Assembly: GCF_018327685.1 (NCBI RefSeq)
Contig: NZ_BNEL01000001.1
Location: forward strand, 5,270,001 to 5,334,000
Origin: Streptomyces sp. TS71-3
GTDB taxonomy: Bacteria; Actinomycetota; Actinomycetes; Streptomycetales; Streptomycetaceae
Reading direction: 5' to 3'
DNA: 64,000 nt
Shown here piece by piece: positions 30,130-40,048 of the stretch (positions are counted from its first letter, which is position 1; each line of letters opens with the position of its first letter). Both the position numbers and the translations under genes were made by a program. A model generated the notes under the pieces. That model had not been told where the DNA came from and did not search any database. It saw nothing but the letters and a program-made list of their open reading frames with translations.

Positions 30130-30843
30130 GTGCTCATTGCCGGGTTCCCCGCCGGGGCTTGGGGCACCAACTGCTACCTGGTCGCTCCCGCCGCGGGTGA
30201 GGAGTGCGTGATCATCGACCCGGGCCACCAGGCCACCGAGGGCGTCGAGGCGGCCATGGAGAAGCATCGGCTCAAGCCCGTCGCCGTCGTCCTCACCCAC
30301 GGCCACATCGACCACGTCGCCTCGGTCGTCCCGGTCTGCGGCGCCCACGGCGTGCCCGCCTGGATCCACCCCGAGGACCGCTACATGATGAGCGACCCGG
30401 AGAAGGGCCTCGGCCGTTCCATCGGGATGCCGCTGATGGGCGAGCTGACCGTGGGCGAGCCCGACGACGTCCGCGAGCTGGCCGAGGGCACCGCCCTCTC
30501 CCTGGCCGGCCTGGAGTTCACCGTCTCCCACGCGCCCGGCCATACCAAGGGGTCGGTGACCTTCCGGACGCCCGAGGCCGCGGACGTTCCGCAGGTGCTC
30601 TTCTCGGGCGACCTGCTGTTCGCCGGCTCCATCGGACGCACCGACCTGCCCGGCGGCAGCCACGCCGAGCTCCTCGAGTCGCTGGCCCGTGTGTGCCTCC
30701 CGCTCGACGACTCGACCGTGGTGCTGTCGGGGCACGGTCCCCAGACGACCATCGGCCAGGAGCGCGCCGCCAACCCGTATCTGCGACAGGTGGCCCAAGG
30801 CCCGGGAGCGGCACCGACCGCCGCTCCCCGACGAGGAATGTGA
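30130..30843 (+). CDS. MBL fold metallo-hydrolase (glyoxalase II-like)
   Basis: 237 aa. Metal-binding motif THGHIDH is near residue 57, with further ligands in APGHTKGS and SGDLLF and a late His in SGHGPQT. This matches the glyoxalase II-like branch of metallo-beta-lactamase fold hydrolases. The substrate cannot be told. GTG 30130 has GAAGGA upstream; the longer frame from 30085 has no such site. It ends 12 bp before hisS, so the two are probably co-transcribed. Confidence 0.93.
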   Translation: MLIAGFPAGAWGTNCYLVAPAAGEECVIIDPGHQATEGVEAAMEKHRLKPVAVVLTHGHIDHVASVVPVCGAHGVPAWIHPEDRYMMSDPEKGLGRSIGMPLMGELTVGEPDDVRELAEGTALSLAGLEFTVSHAPGHTKGSVTFRTPEAADVPQVLFSGDLLFAGSIGRTDLPGGSHAELLESLARVCLPLDDSTVVLSGHGPQTTIGQERAANPYLRQVAQGPGAAPTAAPRRGM

Positions 30844-30855
30844 CGACTCTTCTCC

Positions 30856-32118
30856 GTGAGCACCTTCAAGGCCCCCAAGGGCACCTACGACCTGCTTCCG
30901 CCGGACTCGGCCGCCTATCTCGCCGTCCGTGAGGCATTCTCCGCGCCGCTGCGGAACTCCGGCTACGACTACATCGAGACGCCCGGCTTCGAGAACGTCG
31001 AGCTCTTCGCGCGCGGTGTCGGCGAGTCCACCGACATCGTCACCAAGGAGATGTACGCCTTCGAGACCAAGGGCGGCGACCGGCTCGCGCTGCGCCCCGA
31101 AGGCACCGCCTCCGTGCTCCGCGCCGCCCTGGAGGCGAACCTCCACAAGGCGGGCAACCTCCCCGTGAAGCTCTGGTACTCGGGCTCCTACTACCGCTAC
31201 GAGCGCCCGCAGAAGGGCCGCTACCGCCACTTCTCCCAGGTCGGCGCCGAGGCCATCGGCGCCGAGGACCCCGCGCTCGACGCCGAGCTGATCATCCTCG
31301 CCGACCAGGCCTACCGCAGCCTGGGCCTGACGAACTTCCGGATCCTGCTGAACTCCCTCGGCGACCGCGAGTGCCGCCCGGTCTACCGCACGGCCCTCCA
31401 GGACTTCCTGCGCGGCCTCGACCTGGACGAGGACACCAGGCGGCGGGTCGACATCAACCCCCTGCGGGTCCTCGACGACAAGCGCCCCCAGGTGCAGGAG
31501 CAGCTCACCGGCGCCCCGCTGCTGCGCGACTACCTCTGCGACGCCTGCAAGGCGTACCACGAGCAGGTGCGCGAGCTGATCACCGCGGCAGGCGTGCGCT
31601 ACGAGGACGATCCCCGGCTGGTCCGCGGGCTCGACTACTACACCCGCACCACCTTCGAGTTCGTCCACGGCGGCCTCGGCTCGCAGTCGGCGGTGGGCGG
31701 CGGCGGGCGCTACGACGGCCTGTCCGAGATGCTCGGAGGGCCCGCGCTGCCGTCGGTCGGCTGGGCACTCGGCGTCGACCGCACCGTGCTCGCCCTGCAG
31801 GCCGAGGGCGTCGAGCTCGGCCTCCCCGCCACCACCAGCGTCTTCGCGGTGCCGCTCGGCGAGGAGGCGAGGCGCGTGCTCTTCGCCACGATCACGGAGT
31901 TGCGCAGGGCGGGCATCGCGACCGACTTCGCGTTCGGCGGCCGGGGCCTCAAGGGCGCGATGAAGGCCGCCAACCGCTCGGGCGCCCGCTACGTGCTGGT
32001 AGCGGGCGAGCGGGACCTCTCCGAGGGCGTGGTGCAGCTCAAGGAGATGGAGTCCGGCGACCAGCGGCCCGTCGCGCTGGACGCGGTCGTGGACGAGCTG
32101 AAGGCACTGCTCGGCTGA
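30856..32118 (+). CDS. hisS: Histidine--tRNA ligase
   Basis: 420-aa class II synthetase. Motif 2 ([15 protein letters not shown]), the HisRS-specific [14 protein letters not shown] and the GGGGRYDGL motif are present, followed by the small C-terminal anticodon-binding domain. GTG start 12 bp after the MBL gene. Confidence 0.97.
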   Translation: MSTFKAPKGTYDLLPPDSAAYLAVREAFSAPLRNSGYDYIETPGFENVELFARGVGESTDIVTKEMYAFETKGGDRLALRPEGTASVLRAALEANLHKAGNLPVKLWYSGSYYRYERPQKGRYRHFSQVGAEAIGAEDPALDAELIILADQAYRSLGLTNFRILLNSLGDRECRPVYRTALQDFLRGLDLDEDTRRRVDINPLRVLDDKRPQVQEQLTGAPLLRDYLCDACKAYHEQVRELITAAGVRYEDDPRLVRGLDYYTRTTFEFVHGGLGSQSAVGGGGRYDGLSEMLGGPALPSVGWALGVDRTVLALQAEGVELGLPATTSVFAVPLGEEARRVLFATITELRRAGIATDFAFGGRGLKGAMKAANRSGARYVLVAGERDLSEGVVQLKEMESGDQRPVALDAVVDELKALLG

Positions 32119-32126
32119 GAGACGTT

Positions 32127-32163
32127 CCCGACCGCGCCGTCCGAGCGGGGCGGCGCGGTCGGG
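32127..32163 (+). terminator. Stem-loop after hisS
   Basis: A perfect 13-bp stem (CCCGACCGCGCCG/CGGCGCGGTCGGG) with an 11-nt loop starts 8 bp after the hisS stop. No T tract. Confidence 0.6.
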
Positions 32164-32224
32164 ACGGCCCCCTCATGGCTGAACGGCTCCTCATGGCTGA
32201 GTGGTCATGGTCGTGCACACGTAC

Positions 32225-32233
32225 TTATCCACA
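32225..32233 (+). other. Single consensus DnaA-box nonamer
   Basis: TTATCCACA, the classical DnaA-box sequence, lies in the hisS-VKOR gap. No cluster of boxes is present, so it is not an origin. It may be a chance match, a DnaA titration site or a regulatory site. Confidence 0.35.
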
Positions 32234-32311
32234 AGCAACGGTGGACCGGTGCCCTCGTACGGCACAATGGCTGCGGCCAGGTTCCCCTCTCCCCAGCGAT
32301 GGAACGGCGTG

Positions 32312-32977
32312 ATGACCAAAACGACGACCACAGTCAGGGACGACACATCCCCTGCCCAGGACGACGGCTCGGAGCCCGGGACCTCGCGCAGCCTCGGCGG
32401 CAGCCGGGCCTTCGCGCTGCTCCTGGTGATCACCGGAGCGGCCGGTCTGCTTGCGAGCTGGGTCATCACGCTCGACAAGTTCAAGATCCTGGAAGCCAAG
32501 GTCGCCGGGCACACCTTCACCCCCTCGTGCAGCCTCAACCCCGTGGTCTCCTGCGGCAGCGTGATGGAGAGCAAGCAGGCCGCGGCCTTCGGCTTCCCCA
32601 ACCCGATGCTCGGCCTCGCCGCCTACGCCGTCGTGATAGGCGTGGGCATGAGCCTGCTGGGCCGCGCGCGCTTCCCGCGCTGGTACTGGCTCACCTTCAA
32701 CGCGGGCACGCTCTTCGGCGTCGGGTTCTGCACCTGGCTGCAGTTCCAGTCCCTGTACCGGATCAACGCCCTGTGCCTGTGGTGCTCCCTCGCCTGGGTC
32801 GCCACGATCACCATGTTCTGGTACGTGACGTCCTTCAACGTCCGCAGCGGCTACCTGCCGGCGCCGCGCTGGACGCGGAGCTTCTTCAGCGAGTTCACCT
32901 GGGTCGTGCCGGTGCTGCACATCGGCATCATCGGCATGCTGGTGCTGACCCGCTGGTGGGACTTCTGGACCGGCTGA
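32312..32977 (+). CDS. Vitamin K epoxide reductase (VKOR) family protein
   Basis: 221 aa with four or five membrane helices. The redox CxxC is present as CLWC near residue 152, and the loop cysteine pair as CSLNPVVSC near residue 70, as in bacterial VKORs that reoxidise DsbA-like proteins for disulfide bond formation outside the membrane. The start is uncertain: ATG 32312 and GTG 32309 are adjacent and an upstream ATG (32201) is in frame. No clear ribosome-binding site was seen. Confidence 0.93.
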   Translation: MTKTTTTVRDDTSPAQDDGSEPGTSRSLGGSRAFALLLVITGAAGLLASWVITLDKFKILEAKVAGHTFTPSCSLNPVVSCGSVMESKQAAAFGFPNPMLGLAAYAVVIGVGMSLLGRARFPRWYWLTFNAGTLFGVGFCTWLQFQSLYRINALCLWCSLAWVATITMFWYVTSFNVRSGYLPAPRWTRSFFSEFTWVVPVLHIGIIGMLVLTRWWDFWTG

Positions 32978-33073
32978 CGGTCCGACCGCATGTCCGGCCG
33001 GGCGACGGTCTGCCCGGCAGGGGCCTCCACCCGGCGGGTTCCCGGCGCGGCAGGAGATGTCGGCGGGGTGACA

Positions 33074-33079
33074 TAGGCT
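33074..33079 (+). promoter_or_regulatory. -10 element for a leaderless rarA transcript
   Basis: TAGGCT ends 7 nt before the rarA GTG. There is no Shine-Dalgarno before the start. No convincing -35 was seen. Confidence 0.4.
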
Positions 33080-33086
33080 TCAAGAC

Positions 33087-34457
33087 GTGGAGCCCGACCT
33101 GTTCACCGCCGCCGCCGAGGAGCGTCAGGAGAAGGATCCGGCCAGCAGCCCGCTGGCCGTCCGGATGCGCCCTCGCACCCTCGACGAAGTCGTCGGCCAG
33201 CAGCATCTGCTGAAGCCCGGCTCGCCCCTGCGCCGACTCGTCGGCGAGGGCGGGGGCGGGCCCGCCGGGCCGTCCTCGGTGATCCTCTGGGGCCCGCCGG
33301 GCACCGGCAAGACGACCCTCGCCTACGTGGTCTCCCGGGCGACGAACAAGCGCTTCGTGGAGCTGTCCGCGATCACCGCCGGCGTCAAGGAAGTACGCGC
33401 CGTGATCGACGGCGCCCGCCGGGCGACCGGCGGCTTCGGCAAGGAGACCGTCCTCTTCCTGGACGAGATCCACCGCTTCAGCAAGGCCCAGCAGGACTCC
33501 CTGCTGCCCGCCGTGGAGAACCGCTGGGTCACCCTGATCGCCGCGACCACCGAGAACCCCTACTTCTCGGTGATCTCCCCCCTGCTCTCCCGCTCGCTGC
33601 TGCTCACCCTCGAACCCCTCACCGACGACGACATCGGCGGCCTGCTCCAGCGCGCCCTCACCGAGGAGCGCGGACTCGGCGGCGCGGTCGGACTGCCCGA
33701 CGACGCCGCGGCCCACCTCCTGCGCATCGCCGGAGGGGACGCCCGCCGGGGCCTCACCGCCCTGGAGGCCGGAGCCGGCGCCGCGCTCTCCAAGGGGGAG
33801 CCGGAGATCACGCTCCAGACCCTGGAGGAGTCGGTCAACCGCGCCGCGGTCACCTACGACCGCGACGGCGACCAGCACTACGACGTCGCCAGCGCCCTCA
33901 TCAAGTCCATCCGCGGCTCCGACGTGGACGCCGCGCTGCACTACCTGGCCCGGATGATCGAGGCGGGCGAGGACCCGCGGTTCATCGCGCGACGGCTGAT
34001 GATCTCCGCCAGCGAGGACATCGGCCTCGCCGACCCCACGGCCCTGCCGACCGCGGTGGCCGCCGCCCAGGCCGTCGCCATGATCGGCTTCCCCGAGGCC
34101 GCCCTCACGCTCAGCCACGCCACGATCGCCCTGGCCCTCGCGCCCAAGTCGAACGCCGCCACCCTGGCCATCGGCGCCGCCATGGAGGACGTCCGCAAGG
34201 GCCTGGCGGGACCGGTCCCGATGCACCTGCGCGACGGTCACTACAAGGGCGCAGCCAAGCTGGGCCACGCCCAGGGGTACGTCTACCCGCACGACATACC
34301 CGGCGCCATCGCCGCCCAGCAGTACGCCCCGGACGCGATCAAGGACAAGCGCTACTACCAGCCCACGCGCTACGGCGCGGAGGCCCGGTACGCGGACGTC
34401 GTCGAGCGGGTGCGGGAGCGGCTGGCCGGGGAGCAGCAGGGCCAGAAGGACGCCTGA
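33087..34457 (+). CDS. rarA: Replication-associated recombination protein A (RarA/MgsA ATPase)
   Basis: 456-aa AAA+ ATPase acting at stalled replication forks. Walker [11 protein letters not shown] and Walker [10 protein letters not shown] are present, followed by the family's [10 protein letters not shown] and, near the C-terminus, [20 protein letters not shown] segments. Full length for the family. The GTG start is likely leaderless. Confidence 0.95.
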   Translation: MEPDLFTAAAEERQEKDPASSPLAVRMRPRTLDEVVGQQHLLKPGSPLRRLVGEGGGGPAGPSSVILWGPPGTGKTTLAYVVSRATNKRFVELSAITAGVKEVRAVIDGARRATGGFGKETVLFLDEIHRFSKAQQDSLLPAVENRWVTLIAATTENPYFSVISPLLSRSLLLTLEPLTDDDIGGLLQRALTEERGLGGAVGLPDDAAAHLLRIAGGDARRGLTALEAGAGAALSKGEPEITLQTLEESVNRAAVTYDRDGDQHYDVASALIKSIRGSDVDAALHYLARMIEAGEDPRFIARRLMISASEDIGLADPTALPTAVAAAQAVAMIGFPEAALTLSHATIALALAPKSNAATLAIGAAMEDVRKGLAGPVPMHLRDGHYKGAAKLGHAQGYVYPHDIPGAIAAQQYAPDAIKDKRYYQPTRYGAEARYADVVERVRERLAGEQQGQKDA

Positions 34458-34552
34458 TCCCCGGGTCCGCCCGGCCGTAGGGCGTGCCCGCCCGCATCGC
34501 ACCCCTGCGGGCCTGCCCGTGGACCTGGTCGGGAACACCCCGGCGGACCCGG

Positions 34553-34872
34553 TAGACTGCCACGAAGCGCTGCGTCCCGTGTCCGGCCCAGGCCGGCTCA
34601 CCAGAGCGGGACAGTCAGCCGGAGCCCCGCCCCCGGGCGGAGGACTCCAGGAGCGTCGCGCACCGGCGAACGGTGTCGCGGGCAGCCCATCACCCCCCTC
34701 AGGGGAGGTCGGTGGGCCACTCGCGTACTGCACGTATGTGCCCAGACAAGGGAAGCGGCTGCCCTGCGAGGCCGGCACACATCGCCTGCCCCACGGGGAT
34801 TCCCGGTCTGCGGATGCGACCTCCCCTAACCCTGGTGAAGCCGATATCGCTCAGACAAGAGAGGTTTGGTTC
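34553..34872 (+). promoter_or_regulatory. rpsD promoter and ~310-nt 5' leader
   Basis: A strong -10 (TAGACT, 34553-34558) sits 315 bp before rpsD with only a weak -35. The intervening sequence has no gene but several potential stems. One is CGCGCACCG/CGGTG-T-CGCG with a GCGAA loop (about 34655-34680); another pairs CCC...CACCCCCC with GGGG...GGTGGG just after it. A leader this long before a ribosomal protein gene that autoregulates in other bacteria suggests an RNA control element. The gap from 34458 to 34552 shows nothing else. Confidence 0.5.
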
Positions 34873-35487
34873 GTGGCGAACCAGTCCCGCCCCAAGGTCA
34901 AGAAGTCGCGTGCCCTCGGCATCGCGCTGACCCCCAAGGCCGTGAAGTACTTCGAGGCCCGCCCCTACCCGCCGGGTGAGCACGGCCGCGGCCGCAAGCA
35001 GAACTCGGACTACAAGGTCCGGCTGCTGGAGAAGCAGCGCCTGCGCGCGCAGTACGACGTCTCCGAGCGCCAGCTCGTGCGCGCCTACGAGCGCGCCGCC
35101 AAGGTCCAGGGCAAGACCGGCGAGGCCCTGATCATCGAGCTCGAGCGCCGCCTCGACGCGCTCGTGCTGCGCTCCGGCATCGCGCGGACCATCTACCAGG
35201 CGCGCCAGATGGTCGTGCACGGCCACATCGAGGTCAACGGCAAGAAGGTCGACAAGCCCTCGTTCCGGGTCCGCCCGGACGACGTCGTCATGGTGCGCGA
35301 GCGCTCCCGCGAGAAGTCGCTCTTCCAGGTCTCCCGCGAGGGTGGCTTCGCGCCCGAGGGCGAGATCCCGCGCTACCTCCAGGTCAACCTGAAGGCGCTG
35401 GCGTTCCGCCTGGACCGCGACCCGAACCGCAAGGAGATCCCGGTCATCTGCGACGAGCAGCTCGTCGTCGAGTACTACGCCCGCTGA
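34873..35487 (+). CDS. rpsD: 30S ribosomal protein S4
   Basis: 204 aa. The S4 RNA-binding domain is present ([20 protein letters not shown]). The protein lacks the N-terminal zinc-binding cysteines, so it is the Cys-free form. GTG 34873 follows AGAGAGG. It is a monocistronic gene away from the rpsM-rpsK-rpoA cluster, as I recall for Streptomyces. Confidence 0.96.
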   Translation: MANQSRPKVKKSRALGIALTPKAVKYFEARPYPPGEHGRGRKQNSDYKVRLLEKQRLRAQYDVSERQLVRAYERAAKVQGKTGEALIIELERRLDALVLRSGIARTIYQARQMVVHGHIEVNGKKVDKPSFRVRPDDVVMVRERSREKSLFQVSREGGFAPEGEIPRYLQVNLKALAFRLDRDPNRKEIPVICDEQLVVEYYAR

Positions 35488-35528
35488 CGCGGACGGACCC
35501 CGCGCCCAGGCGCACCGGCCCGCCGCCC

Positions 35529-35564
35529 ACCCGCCGTCCCCGGACCGGCCGGGGGGCGGCGGGT
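35529..35564 (+). terminator. Terminator after rpsD
   Basis: A stem of ACCCGCCG + CCCCGG with CCGGGG + CGGCGGGT, one small internal bulge, is followed by CCGCGCTTT. It lies 42 bp after the rpsD stop. Confidence 0.65.
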
Positions 35565-35743
35565 CCGCGCTTTGACCGGGGCCTGCGCCGGGCTCGGCCG
35601 GTGGCACCCGCCGGGCGGCGCGCTCCACGCCCCGTGCCCGGCGAAATGCGGTGCGGAAGGGGCGCCGTGGCGCGATAGGCTCGGGAGACGACCTGCGCGG
35701 GCAGGTCTCCATGTCCAGCGCGATGTTCAGGGAGCGGTGCTGC

Positions 35744-36199
35744 GTGTCCGGTGGAGAGGTGGCCGGGATCCTGGTGGCCGTCTTCTGGGCGATCCTGGTG
35801 TCGTTCCTCGCCGTGGCGCTGGCGAGGCTGGCCCAGACGCTCAAGGCGACCACCAAGCTCGTCGCGGACGTGACCGAGCAGGCCGTGCCGCTGCTCTCCG
35901 AGGCATCCACCGCGGTGCGCTCCGCACAGACCCAGCTCGACCGGGTGGACGCCATCGCGACCGACGTCCAGGAGGTCACCTCCAACGCCTCGGCGCTCTC
36001 CACCACGGTCGCCTCGACGTTCGGCGGCCCCCTCGTGAAGGTCGCCGCGTTCGGCTACGGAGTGCGCCGGGCCCTCGGCCGCAAGAGCGCGGGACAGCAG
36101 GCCGGCGCGGCGGGTGGCAGGACCGAGCCGCCCGGGCGCGGCGTGATCGTGGGCCGGGCCGTGCCGACCGCCCGACGGGGAAAGCGGAAGAAGGACTGA
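35744..36199 (+). CDS. DUF948 domain-containing membrane protein
   Basis: 151 aa: one N-terminal membrane helix (about 5-27) followed by a heptad-like helical domain with regularly spaced small and hydrophobic residues, then a basic tail. It matches the DUF948 family, whose role is unknown. GTG 35744 follows GGGAG; in-frame ATGs upstream (35651, 35711) lack this. It is paired with the next small gene. Confidence 0.85.
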   Translation: MSGGEVAGILVAVFWAILVSFLAVALARLAQTLKATTKLVADVTEQAVPLLSEASTAVRSAQTQLDRVDAIATDVQEVTSNASALSTTVASTFGGPLVKVAAFGYGVRRALGRKSAGQQAGAAGGRTEPPGRGVIVGRAVPTARRGKRKKD

Positions 36200-36206
36200 C
36201 GCTGCG

Positions 36207-36638
36207 ATGTTCCGCCGTACGTTCTGGTTCACCGCGGGCGCCGCGGCCGGCGTGTGGGCCACCACCAAGGTCAACCGCAAGCTGAGGCAGCTCACCCCGG
36301 ACAGCCTCGCGGCGCAGGCCGCGCACAAGGCCGTCGACGCGGGCCAGCGCCTCAGGGAGTTCGCGCTCGACGTCCGCGACGGCATGGCGCAGCGGGAAGA
36401 GGAGCTCGGCGAGGCCCTCGGCCTGGCCGACTCGCCCGACGGCCCGCCCGCCCGGATGCTGCCGGCCGCCAGGCGCCGCCCCGCCCTCGGCCCCGTCGGC
36501 AGGGCACCCGCCCACGAGCGCGGCGCCGCACCCGAGGCAGCGCCCCTGACCAACCACCCACCGCACGAGTCAACCCCCGGATACGCCGTCCGGCCAGAGC
36601 ACACGGCGTACTCCCACGACCGGAATGAGGACCACTGA
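36207..36638 (+). CDS. DUF6167-type small protein
   Basis: 143 aa. A hydrophobic N-terminus (about 5-20) leads into a basic/helical segment and a Pro/Ala/His-rich C-terminal tail with no signature. The C-terminal half looks disordered. It starts 7 bp after the DUF948 gene, and its TGA shares a base with the alaS ATG (TGATG), tying the three genes together. Function unknown; the family name is from memory. Confidence 0.8.
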   Translation: MFRRTFWFTAGAAAGVWATTKVNRKLRQLTPDSLAAQAAHKAVDAGQRLREFALDVRDGMAQREEELGEALGLADSPDGPPARMLPAARRRPALGPVGRAPAHERGAAPEAAPLTNHPPHESTPGYAVRPEHTAYSHDRNEDH

Positions 36639-39319
36639 TGGAGTCGGCTGAAATCCGCCGCCGCTGGTTGCGCTTCTTCGAAGAGCGCGGGCACAAGGTC
36701 GTGCCGTCGGCGTCGCTGATCGCGGACGACCCGACCCTCCTGCTGGTCCCCGCCGGCATGGTCCCCTTCAAGCCGTACTTCCTCGGCGAGACGGCCCCGC
36801 CCGCCCCGCGCGCCACCAGCGTGCAGAAGTGCGTGCGCACCCCTGACATCGAAGAGGTCGGCAAGACCACCCGGCACGGCACGTTCTTCCAGATGTGCGG
36901 CAACTTCTCGTTCGGGGACTACTTCAAGGAAGGCGCCATCACCTACGCCTGGGAGCTGCTCACCGCGCCCCAGGACAAGGGCGGCTACGGCCTGGACCCC
37001 GAGCGGCTGTGGATCACCGTCTACCTCGACGACGACGAGGCCGAGCGGATCTGGCGCGAGGTCGTCGGCGTCCCCGCCGAGCGCATCCAGCGCCTGGGCA
37101 AGAAGGACAACTTCTGGTCCATGGGCGTGCCCGGCCCGTGCGGGCCCTGCTCCGAGATCAACTACGACCGCGGCCCCGAGTTCGGCCCCGAGGGCGGCCC
37201 CGCCGTCAACGACGAGCGGTACGTGGAGATCTGGAACCTCGTCTTCATGCAGTACGCCCGCGGCGAGGGCACCAGCAAGGAGGACTTCGAGATCCTGGGC
37301 GACCTGCCCAGCAAGAACATCGACACCGGTCTCGGTCTGGAACGCCTCGCCATGATCCTCCAGGGCGTGCGGAACATGTACGAGATCGACACCTCCCGAG
37401 CCGTGATCGACAAGGCCACCGAGCTCACCGGACGCGCCTACGGCGAGGCCGAGGCGAGCGACGTCTCCCTGCGTGTCGTCTCCGACCACATGCGCGCCTC
37501 GGTGATGCTCATCGGCGACGGCGTCACGCCCGGCAACGAGGGCCGCGGCTACGTGCTGCGCCGCATCATGCGCCGCGCCATCCGCAACATGCGCCTGCTC
37601 GGCGCGAGCGGCCCGGTCGTCGGCGAACTCGTCGACGTGGTGATCAAGACCATGGGGGAGCAGTACCCCGAGCTGATCACCGAGCGCAAGCGGATCGAGA
37701 CGGTCGCCCTCGCGGAGGAGGCCGCCTTCCTGAACACGCTCAGGTCCGGCACGACCATCCTGGACAACGCCGTGACGGAGGCGAAGGCCGCCGGTTCCGG
37801 CGTGCTCCCGGGCGACAAGGCGTTCCTGCTCCACGACACTTGGGGCTTCCCCATCGACCTCACCCTGGAGATGGCCGCCGAGCAGGGCCTTGCGGTCGAC
37901 GAGGACGGCTTCCGGCGCCTGATGACGGAGCAGCGCGAGCGCGCCAAGGCCGACGCCCGGGCGAAGAAGACGGGCCACGCCGACCTCGGTGCCTACCGCT
38001 CCGTCGCCGACGCCGCCGGCAGCACCGACTTCACCGGCTACACCGCGTACGAGAACGAGGCCACCATCGTCGGCCTGATCGCCAACGGCGCCTCGTCGCC
38101 CGCCGCCGGCGAGGGCGACGAGGTCGAGGTCGTGCTGGACCGCAGCCCCTTCTACGCGGAGGGCGGCGGCCAGATCGGCGACACCGGCCGCATCCGGCTC
38201 GACACCGGCGCCGTGGTCGTCGTCAACGACGTGCAGAAGCCGGTGCCTGGCGTGCACGTCCACAAGGGCGTCGTCCAGGTCGGCGAGGTCACCGTCGGCG
38301 CGCCGGTGCTGGCCTCGATCGACGTGCACCGCCGCCGTGCCATCGCCCGGGCCCACTCCGCCACGCACCTCACCCACCAGGCGCTGCGCGACGCGCTCGG
38401 CCCGACGGCCGCACAGGCCGGCTCGGAGAACCAGCCGGGCCGGTTCCGCTTCGACTTCGGCTCGCCGTCCGCCGTGCCGGGCAGCGTGATGGTCGACGTC
38501 GAGCAGAAGATCAACGAGGTGCTCGCCCGCGACCTGGACGTCAGCGCCGAGATCATGGGCCTGGAGGAGGCGAGGCGCTCCGGCGCCATCGCGGAGTTCG
38601 GCGAGAAGTACGGCGAGAGGGTGCGCGTCGTCACCATCGGCGACTTCTCCAAGGAGCTGTGCGGCGGCACGCACGTGCACAACACCGCCCAGCTCGGCCT
38701 GGTGAAGCTGCTCGGCGAGTCGTCCATCGGCTCCGGCGTGCGGCGCATCGAGGCCCTGGTCGGCGTGGACGCGTACAACTTCCTCGCCCGCGAGCACACC
38801 GTCGTCGCCCAGCTCCAGGAGCTCCTCAAGGGCCGCCCGGAGGAGCTGCCCGAGAAGATCTCCGGCATGCTCGGCCGCCTCAAGGACGCCGAGAAGGAGA
38901 TCGAGAAGTTCCGCGCGGAGAAGGTCCTCCAGGCCGCCGCGGGGCTCGCCGAGGGCGCCCGGGACGTGCGCGGCACCGCGCTCGTCACCGGCCAGGTCCC
39001 GGACGGCACCGGCGCCGACGACCTGCGCAGGCTGGTACTGGACGTGCGCGGCCGGCTGAACCAGTCCGGGCCGTCCGACCGCCCCGTGGTCGTCGCCCTG
39101 TTCTCCGTGGTGAACGACCGCCCGCTGACGGTGATCGCCACCGACGAGGCCGCCCGCGGCCGCGGCCTCAAGGCCGGCGACCTGGTCCGCGCCGCCGCCA
39201 AGACCCTCGGCGGGGGCGGCGGCGGCAAGCCGGACGTCGCCCAGGGCGGTGGCCAGAACCCGGCCGCCATCGGCGAGGCCGTCGCCGCGGTGGAGCGCCT
39301 CGTGGCCGAGACGGCATGA
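36638..39319 (+). CDS. alaS: Alanine--tRNA ligase
   Basis: 893-aa class II synthetase with a catalytic domain ([20 protein letters not shown] and GPCGPCSEI), a tRNA-recognition domain, an editing domain with zinc motifs HSATH and CGGTH, and a C-terminal DHHA1-like domain ending in GGGGGGKPD. All expected motifs are present. The start follows GAGGACCACTG and overlaps the upstream stop. Confidence 0.98.
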   Translation: MESAEIRRRWLRFFEERGHKVVPSASLIADDPTLLLVPAGMVPFKPYFLGETAPPAPRATSVQKCVRTPDIEEVGKTTRHGTFFQMCGNFSFGDYFKEGAITYAWELLTAPQDKGGYGLDPERLWITVYLDDDEAERIWREVVGVPAERIQRLGKKDNFWSMGVPGPCGPCSEINYDRGPEFGPEGGPAVNDERYVEIWNLVFMQYARGEGTSKEDFEILGDLPSKNIDTGLGLERLAMILQGVRNMYEIDTSRAVIDKATELTGRAYGEAEASDVSLRVVSDHMRASVMLIGDGVTPGNEGRGYVLRRIMRRAIRNMRLLGASGPVVGELVDVVIKTMGEQYPELITERKRIETVALAEEAAFLNTLRSGTTILDNAVTEAKAAGSGVLPGDKAFLLHDTWGFPIDLTLEMAAEQGLAVDEDGFRRLMTEQRERAKADARAKKTGHADLGAYRSVADAAGSTDFTGYTAYENEATIVGLIANGASSPAAGEGDEVEVVLDRSPFYAEGGGQIGDTGRIRLDTGAVVVVNDVQKPVPGVHVHKGVVQVGEVTVGAPVLASIDVHRRRAIARAHSATHLTHQALRDALGPTAAQAGSENQPGRFRFDFGSPSAVPGSVMVDVEQKINEVLARDLDVSAEIMGLEEARRSGAIAEFGEKYGERVRVVTIGDFSKELCGGTHVHNTAQLGLVKLLGESSIGSGVRRIEALVGVDAYNFLAREHTVVAQLQELLKGRPEELPEKISGMLGRLKDAEKEIEKFRAEKVLQAAAGLAEGARDVRGTALVTGQVPDGTGADDLRRLVLDVRGRLNQSGPSDRPVVVALFSVVNDRPLTVIATDEAARGRGLKAGDLVRAAAKTLGGGGGGKPDVAQGGGQNPAAIGEAVAAVERLVAETA

Positions 39320-39429
39320 GGCGGACGGCACCCCTGACGGGCCACGGGCACACCGCGGCGCTCGCGCACCCGGCGCAGCCCGGGGCCCCCGCCGCGGTCG
39401 TGCCCGGTGCCCGGGTGGTGGCGGCGTGA
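39316..39429 (+). CDS. Possible 37-aa coupled small ORF between alaS and ruvX
   Basis: ATG at 39316 overlaps the alaS stop (ATGA), and the stop at 39427-39429 overlaps the ruvX GTG (GTGA). The peptide begins [12 protein letters not shown] and is Ala/Pro/Gly-rich. No ribosome-binding site of its own. It could be a real coupled peptide that passes ribosomes on to ruvX, or simply the tail of a GC-driven open frame. Confidence 0.3.
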   Translation: MRRTAPLTGHGHTAALAHPAQPGAPAAVVPGARVVAA

Positions 39430-39923
39430 CCGCGGGCGGCGGTGCGGCCGAGGGCGGCATGCGCCGCGGCCGGCGCCTCGCGGTGGACGTCGGGGACGCC
39501 CGGATCGGGGTCGCCTCCTGCGACCCCGACGGGATCCTTGCCACCCCGGTGGAGACGGTCCCGGGTCGTGATGTCCCGGCCGCGCACCGAAGACTCGGGC
39601 AGCTCGTCGAGGAGTACGAGCCCATCGAGGTGCTCGTGGGGCTGCCGCGGTCCCTGAACGGCCGCGAGGGCCCGGCCGCGACGAAGGTCCGCGCCTTCGC
39701 CCGGCAGCTCGCCCGGACCGTCGCGCCGGTGCCCGTGCGGCTGGTGGACGAGCGGATGACCACGGTCACCGCCGGCCAGGGGCTGCGGGCGTCGGGCGTC
39801 TCGGCCAGGAAGGGCCGGTCCGTGATCGACCAGGCCGCGGCTGTGATCATCTTGCAGAACGCCCTGGAGATCGAGCGGTCCTCGGGTGAAGCGCCCGGGG
39901 AGGGCGTCGAAGCGGTGCCGTGA
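39426..39923 (+). CDS. ruvX: Putative pre-16S rRNA nuclease RuvX/YqgF
   Basis: 165 aa. RNase H-like fold: LAVDVGDARIGVA at the start supplies the first catalytic Asp, and LVDERMTT and a late IDQAAA Asp complete the set. Family members process the 5' end of 16S rRNA. The GTG at 39426 overlaps the preceding small frame; ATG 39459 is an equally plausible start with GAGGGCGGC upstream and begins directly at the conserved domain. Confidence 0.93.
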   Translation: MTAGGGAAEGGMRRGRRLAVDVGDARIGVASCDPDGILATPVETVPGRDVPAAHRRLGQLVEEYEPIEVLVGLPRSLNGREGPAATKVRAFARQLARTVAPVPVRLVDERMTTVTAGQGLRASGVSARKGRSVIDQAAAVIILQNALEIERSSGEAPGEGVEAVP

Positions 39924-40048
39924 TCGCGATACGGTAACGTTCCGCGCGATGTGCCGGGTGTTCGATTAGCTGACGCACAGCAGAAGAGGCGGACGGTACC
40001 GTGCCACGAGTGCCCGGCATCGGGACGTCTCGCGGCTCTAGGGGATCG

